From: Xenopus tropicalis
Lineage: Eukaryota; Chordata; Amphibia; Anura; Pipidae
Assembly (NCBI RefSeq): GCF_000004195.4
Contig: NC_030680.2
Location: 5,328,437 to 5,392,436, forward strand
DNA length: 64,000 nt
Reading direction: 5' to 3'
Below, one piece after another: positions 59,007 to 64,000 of this stretch; position 1 is the stretch's first letter; each line of letters starts with the position of its first letter. The position numbers and the translations under genes are program-made. The notes under the pieces are model-generated. The model searched no databases. It was not told the origin of the DNA and saw nothing but the letters and a program-made list of their open reading frames with translations.

Positions 59007-60392
59007 TGCCCAGAACATTCCTTCTCTGTATATTTGTATTTATACATATGGGTAGGGGGTGCCATAGTGTTTCCCTTAGACAGTACAGTATGGGGGTACA
59101 GCTTATTGTGTGCCCAGAACATTCCCTCTCTGTATATTTGTATTTATACATATGGGTAGGGGGTGCCATAGTGTTTCCCTTAGACAGTACAGTATGGGGG
59201 TACAGCTTATTGTGTGCCCAGAACATTCCTTCTCTGTATATTTGTATTTATACATATGGGTAGGGGGTGCCATAGTGTTTCCCTTAGACAGTACAGTATG
59301 GGGGTACAGCTTATTGTGTGCCCAGAACATTCCTTCTCTGTATATTTGTATTTATACATATGGGTAGGGGGTGCCATAGTGTTTCCCTTAGACAGTACAG
59401 TATGGGGGTACAGCTTATTGTGTGCCCAGAACATTCCTTCTCTGTATATTTGTATTTATACATATGGGTAGGAGGTGCCATAGTGTTTCCCTTAGACAGT
59501 ACAGTATGGGGGTACAGCTTATTGTGTGCCCAGAACATTCCTTCTCTGTATATTTGTATTTATACATATGGGTAGGGGGTGCCATAGTGTTTCCCTTAGA
59601 CAGTACAGTATGGGGGTACAGCTTATTGTGTGCCCAGAACATTCCTTCTCTGTATATTTGTATTTATACATATGGGTAGGGGGTGCCATAGTGTTTCCCT
59701 TAGACAGTACAGTATGGGGGTACAGCTTATTGTGTGCCCAGAACATTCCTTCTCTGTATATTTGTATTTATACATATGGGTAGGAGGTGCTATAGTGTTT
59801 CCCTTAGACAGTACAGTATGGGGGTACAGCTTATTGTGTGCCCAGAACATTCCTTCTCTGTATATTTGTATTTATACATATGGGTAGGGGTGCCATAGTG
59901 TTTCCTTAGACAGTACAGTATGGGGGTACAGCTTATTGTGTGCCCAGAACATTCCTTCTCTGTATATTTGTAATTATACATATGGGTAGGAGGTGCCATA
60001 GTGTTTCCCTTAGACAGTACAGTATGGGGGTACAGCTTGTGTGCCCAGAACATTCCTTCTCTGTATATTTGTATTTATACATATGGGTAGGAGGTGCTAT
60101 AGTGTTTCCCTTAGACAGTACAGTATGGGGGTACAGCTTATTGTGTGCCCAGAACATTCCCTCTCTGTATATTTGTATTTAGACATATGGGTAGGAGGTG
60201 CCATAGTGTTTCCCTTAGACAGTACAGTATGGGGGTACAGCTTATTGTGTGCCCAGAACATTCCTTCTCTGTATATTTGTATTTAGACATATGGGTAGGA
60301 GGTGCCATAGTGTTTCCCTTAGACAGTACAGTATGGGGGTACAGCTTATTGTGTGCCCAGAACATTCCTTCTATGTATATCTGTATTTTGAT
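59007..60392 (+). repeat. 104-bp family B array, ~13.3 copies
   Basis: TGCCCAGAACATTCCTTCTC, TATGGGTAGGGGGTGCCATA and TTTCCCTTAGACAGTAC recur every 104 bp. It is the inverse complement of the 13815-15455 array, with overlapping variant sites (AGGGGGTG or AGGAGGTG). A few units carry 1-4-bp deletions (59887, 60030). The last unit decays into TGATAAAAATGAACAC. Confidence 0.96.
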
Positions 60393-60890
60393 AAAAATGA
60401 ACACTGGGTGAATCTGATTGGAGGAGCAGCTTCCAGCCTCAGGCAGCAGTTCTAATGCCAGAGAATCTCTGCTGGACCCACTTATACTATTTGATTGATG
60501 TCCCAGTCAATGCCCATGTAAAATTAAAATAATCCACATTGTTTTTGGGCTTAGTTCTCCTTTAACTTATATTTTAGGTAACTGCTTTCAGCAACAGTGC
60601 AGATCTCTCTCTATTCCAGCAACAAATGGGTTAAGTCACCGCAGGCCCTGATTTGCACAAGGCAATGAATCTGTAATGAATGAAAGGGGAGGGGGGGGGG
60701 CAGTAATGAGATTAGAGCAAATAGAGAGTGGGAGATCACTGAAATCTAATCTGGGAGAGATGGAGTGTGGGCAATTGGCAAGTAATTATTTCTCCCTGGT
60801 ACCTGCACCCAAGGCACCCGCGGCAGCATAAATGGGTGTAATAGGGACTAATCCGGGGGCTCAGTTACTAAACACTGGTGTTGGTGTCTG
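60393..60890. promoter_or_regulatory. candidate conserved non-coding element
   Basis: 60630-60830 is compact and unique, with several homeodomain-like motifs (AGTAATGAGATTAGAG, AAGTAATTATTTCTC, GAATCTGTAATGAATG). No coding signal. By appearance only. Confidence 0.25.
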
Positions 60891-61450
60891 GCCAGTTAGG
60901 GGGGGATTTGGGGTGAGTGCTTATTTGTGCCCTGGGTACCCCTGGAACTATAGCAGGGTGACTGTTACCCCAATGTTTCTATATATCTGTAACCTTGTTA
61001 TGGGCTAAGGGGGCCCAGCCTGAAGGCCAGTTAGGGGGGGATTTGGGGTGAGTGCTTATTTGTGCCCTGGGTACCCCTGGAACTATAGCGGGGTGACTGT
61101 TACCCCAATGTTTCTATATATCTGTAACCTTGTTATGGGCTAAGGGGGCCCAGCCTGAAGGCCAGTTAGGGGGGGATTTGGGGTGAGTGCTTATTTGTGC
61201 CCTGGGTACCCCTGGAACTATAGCGGGGTGACTGTTACCCCAATGTTTCTATATATCTGTAACCTTGTTATGGGCTAAGGGGGCCCAGCCTGAAGGCCAG
61301 TTAGGGGGGGATTTGGGGTGAGTGCTTATTTGTGCCCTGGGTACCCCTGGAACTATAGCGGGGTGACTGTTACCCCAATGTTTCTATATATCTGTAACCT
61401 TGTTATGGGCTAAGGGGGCCCAGCCTGAAGGCCAGTTAGGGGGGGAATTG
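60891..61450 (+). repeat. 135-bp tandem repeat, ~4.1 copies
   Basis: GCCAGTTAGGGGGGGATTTG starts at 60891, 61026, 61161 and 61296, with a partial at 61431. The spacing is exactly 135 bp. Copies are nearly identical (one early A/G difference in TATAGCAGGG or TATAGCGGGG), so the expansion is recent. Confidence 0.97.
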
Positions 61451-62365
61451 GGGTCTGTGCACGTAAATCCTTAATTTTCCTATCCCCCCTTATTATCTTG
61501 CTCTGCTGTATCTGGAATTCAGATTCCCCGGCTGTCGGCAGTCAGACTTTCCCTTATGTAACGTTATGGAAATGCAGTCCCCGTGTTTCAGAGGAATGTT
61601 CTTTCCCTTTGAAATCCATTGCCGAAACCTGACCAGATATTGCTCCACTTACCAAACCCAACTGCCCCCCATCTATCCCTGCTGTCAGGGGTTGGAGATA
61701 CTAATCCCTGCTGGGTTCCGATCCATTGTAGGTTCCTATCAAATGCCCAGAAATCCTTTACATTACAATGGGACTGATACTTTTTTACTGCTCTTGGAGA
61801 ACGATCTGCCATAAAGCAAGACAGTGCTGCTGCTCTTGGTGCTACAGGAAGTTGGGGGGCACTATATGATGGTCTGGTCTTTGCTCCACGGACCCCCAAT
61901 ATTCACATAAGGACGAAAGATTCAGGGGCCACAAAGCCACTGGATCTACCCCCCCCCCCCACCCGGGGCGGCCAATTTTACCCCCGGTGCCATTTGTGCG
62001 CAGCAGGAAGGGAAAGCTTAGCCCAGGCATTGCATTTCACTTAAATTCATCTCCGAGAGAATCTGGAAAGTGTCCCAGTTATTCCAAATTGCGCCGGATT
62101 TATAGCCGGGACCCGAATGAGGTGAGAAATATTTAACTGCCGCGGCGCTGGAAGCTCAGATATTGTATCAATTTGGGGGGGGATTAATATAAAAGGGGAT
62201 TTGGGAAAAGGGGGAGACGTTTGATGAAAATAAAAAAATGAACTCAGGGCCCCTAAGGGAGAATCAGGGGCCCGTGTATTTATTAAATATTCAGACTTAA
62301 TAATACATTCATAGCTCCTGGAATCAGCCTGTAGTTATTCAGGGCATTGTGGGTACCAGGGCTCT
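61451..62365. other. no gene recognised
   Basis: Unique-looking sequence with C tract 61952-61961. 62030-62160 (TCTCCGAGAGAATCTGG, GCGCCGGATTTATAGCCGG) could be conserved. ORFs up to 103 codons overlap on opposite strands and are unrecognised. Confidence 0.35.
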
Positions 62366-62897
62366 GGGCTGTCTGTACAGGCTATGAGCAAACTTAGGGG
62401 GCTGTTCCTGCTGAATTGTGCTTAGTACAGGGGAATCCCTATGTGCCATAGTTTTATGGGATCTCTCTGTACAGGCTATGAGCAAACTTAGGGGGCTGTT
62501 CCTGCTGAATTGTGCTTAGTACAGGGGAATCCCTATGTGCCATAGTTTTATGGTATCTCTCTGTACAGGCTATGAGCAAACTTAGGGGGCTGTTCCTGCT
62601 GAATTGTGCTTAGTACAGGGGAATCCCTATGTGCCATAGTTTTATGGTATCTCTCTGTACAGGCTATGGGCAAACTTAGGGGGCTGTTCCTGCTGAATTG
62701 TGCTTAGTACAGGGGAATCCCTATGTGCCATAGTTTTATGGTATCTCTCTGTACAGGCTATGAGCAAACTTAGGGGGCTGTTCCTGCTGAATTGTGCTTA
62801 GTACAGGGGAATCCCTATGTGCCATAGTTTTATGGTATCTCTCTGTACAGGCTATGAGCAAACTTAGGGGGCTGTTCCTGCTGAATTGTGCTTAGTA
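62366..62897 (+). repeat. 94-bp family A array, ~5.6 copies
   Basis: Same unit and orientation as 55670-56372. Copies are over 97% alike. The flank at 62897 ends in mid-unit. Confidence 0.95.
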
Positions 62898-63500
62898 ATA
62901 AATAAATCTCATTGAGACAATGCTGCTGGATAAACAAGATGAAAGCAATGTAGAGTGCAGTTATCTCTGTTATCATTTACAATAAAACACATTCAGCTGG
63001 GGAGGAGTTGCCTGGGGGGGGGGGGGGCATATAAATGTTATTGCAGGGCGGGAGGGGGCGGGAGGGGTGAGTGATTCCAATCAATAAGCAGTTGTTACGG
63101 GAGCAGCCGTGTCGGTTCCGGTTGGTTGAAACCATGTTTGTCCTATTTACTGTGACAGCGATCTGTCCAATTAGCAGCTTTAATGGCGCGGCCTGTCTGG
63201 CTTAATAAATAGAGGAAATTTATACTGAATGCCCCCCCCGCCCTTTTCTCTTATCTGCAACAGAATAGTCTGTTCAGCCTGTTAGTACATATGCACTAAT
63301 TATCACTGAGCCAATCAGCTGCATCCAGCTAGAGATCAGACATGTGACTGCTAATAATGGGAATTAATATACAATCCCCCCTCGGCTCATTGCAATATAC
63401 ACTCAAAGCTATCATTTGCCTGAGTTACAGGGAGCGATATCACAATGTAACAATCTAATTACATAAACATTCTGGAGAGAATTTACCCCCCTCCCCTCCA
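62898..63500. promoter_or_regulatory. candidate conserved non-coding element(s)
   Basis: 63070-63220 is compact and unique (CCAATCAATAAGCAGTTGTT, TCCAATTAGCAGCTTTAATG, CTTAATAAATAGAGG), with homeodomain-type motifs and no coding signal. A G tract at 63016-63027 separates it from the left part. By appearance only. Confidence 0.25.
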
Positions 63501-64000
63501 CCCAAGATGGAGACAGTAGGGCAAGATGGAGACAGTAGGGCAAGATGGAGACAGTAGGGCAAGATGGAGACAGTAGGACAAGATGGAGACAGTAGGACAA
63601 GATGGAGACAGTAAGACAAGATGAAGACAGTAGGGCAAGATGGAGACAGTAGGGCAAGATGGAGACAGTAGGGCAAGATGGAGACAGTAGGACAAGATGA
63701 AGACAGTAGGGCAAGATGGAGACAGTAGGGCAAGATGGAGACAGTAGGGCAAGATGGAGACAGTAGGACAAGATGAAGACAGTAGGGCAAGATGGAGACA
63801 GAAGGGCAAGATGGAGACAGTAGGGCAAAATGGAGACAGTAGGGCAAGATGGAGACAGTAGGGCAAAATAGAGACAGTAGGGCAAGATGGAGACAGTAGG
63901 GCAAGATGGAGACAGTAGGGCAAAATGGGCACAGCAGGACAAGATGGAGACAGTAGGACAAGATGGAGACAGTAGGGCAAGGTGGAGACAGTAGGGCAAG
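63501..64000 (+). repeat. 18-bp minisatellite, at least 27 copies, runs off the window
   Basis: GGCAAGATGGAGACAGTA repeats with an 18-bp period. GGACAAG, AAGATGAAGAC and AAAATGG variants recur. It is open in all minus frames (195, 168 and 165 codons) because 18 is a multiple of three. The array continues beyond 64000. Confidence 0.96.

Noticed and set aside
1..64000. tRNA, rRNA, snRNA or microRNA genes
   Set aside because: I looked for cloverleaf box A/B patterns and familiar RNA sequences and found none I could defend.
1..64000. Exons of usual tetrapod neighbours of GAS2 (such as FANCF, SVIP, SLC17A6)
   Set aside because: No sequence resembling them was seen. FANCF in particular would be a long single-exon ORF, and none exists outside repeats.

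Overview
This is vertebrate nuclear DNA, most likely from the frog Xenopus (tropicalis more likely than laevis). The reasons are one spliced exon of a vertebrate gene, vertebrate-type hAT and Tc1 elements, several MITE families that I associate with Xenopus, and minisatellite unit types that I also associate with Xenopus. The species is an inference. There are no prokaryotic genes and no long real ORF. Every ORF above about 110 codons lies in a tandem repeat.

Gene content is one secure piece: a coding exon of gas2 on the minus strand at 13401-13562. It has a clean acceptor and donor and carries the start codon plus the first 48 codons. Everything to its left (1-13400) is gas2 intron. Everything to its right is upstream of the start codon: 5'-UTR introns, promoter or intergenic DNA. 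Two further minus-strand candidates, at 19119-19220 and 45384-45458, have good splice signals but no recognisable protein. They may be 5' non-coding exons.

The rest is dominated by tandem repeats, which I estimate at about 34 kb of the 64 kb. By position they are: 53-bp array (3.6-7.7 kb); hAT element with an internal 45-bp array (9.1-10.1); 94-bp array (11.2-11.9); 104-bp array (13.8-15.5); 100-bp array (15.8-16.7); GATA microsatellite (18.3-18.9); 21-bp array (19.9-20.2); 93/81-bp array (21.5-23.2); about 30-bp AT-rich near-palindromic array (23.6-25.6); 38-bp array (26.4-31.8); a block of visibly error-ridden arrays (32.4-38.2); 52-bp array (38.9-39.6); 20-bp array, clean at 40.7-41.1 and very noisy at 42.1-45.2; 21/24-bp array (48.5-49.5); Tc1 transposase tail with a 178-bp triplication (50.0-50.8); 33-bp array (52.3-55.0); 94-bp array (55.7-56.4); 104-bp array (59.0-60.4); 135-bp array (60.9-61.4); 94-bp array (62.4-62.9); and an 18-bp array running off the right edge.

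Three patterns stand out. First, identical minisatellite families recur at several loci in both orientations. Second, about 29.2-38.2 kb and 42.1-45.2 kb contain indel-rich decay across unrelated repeat families, which looks like unpolished long-read sequence rather than biology. Third, a roughly 400-bp MITE family carries a perfect GGGTCA-N-TGACCC palindrome, and two unrelated minisatellites begin just after that palindrome. I found no undescribed multi-gene system.
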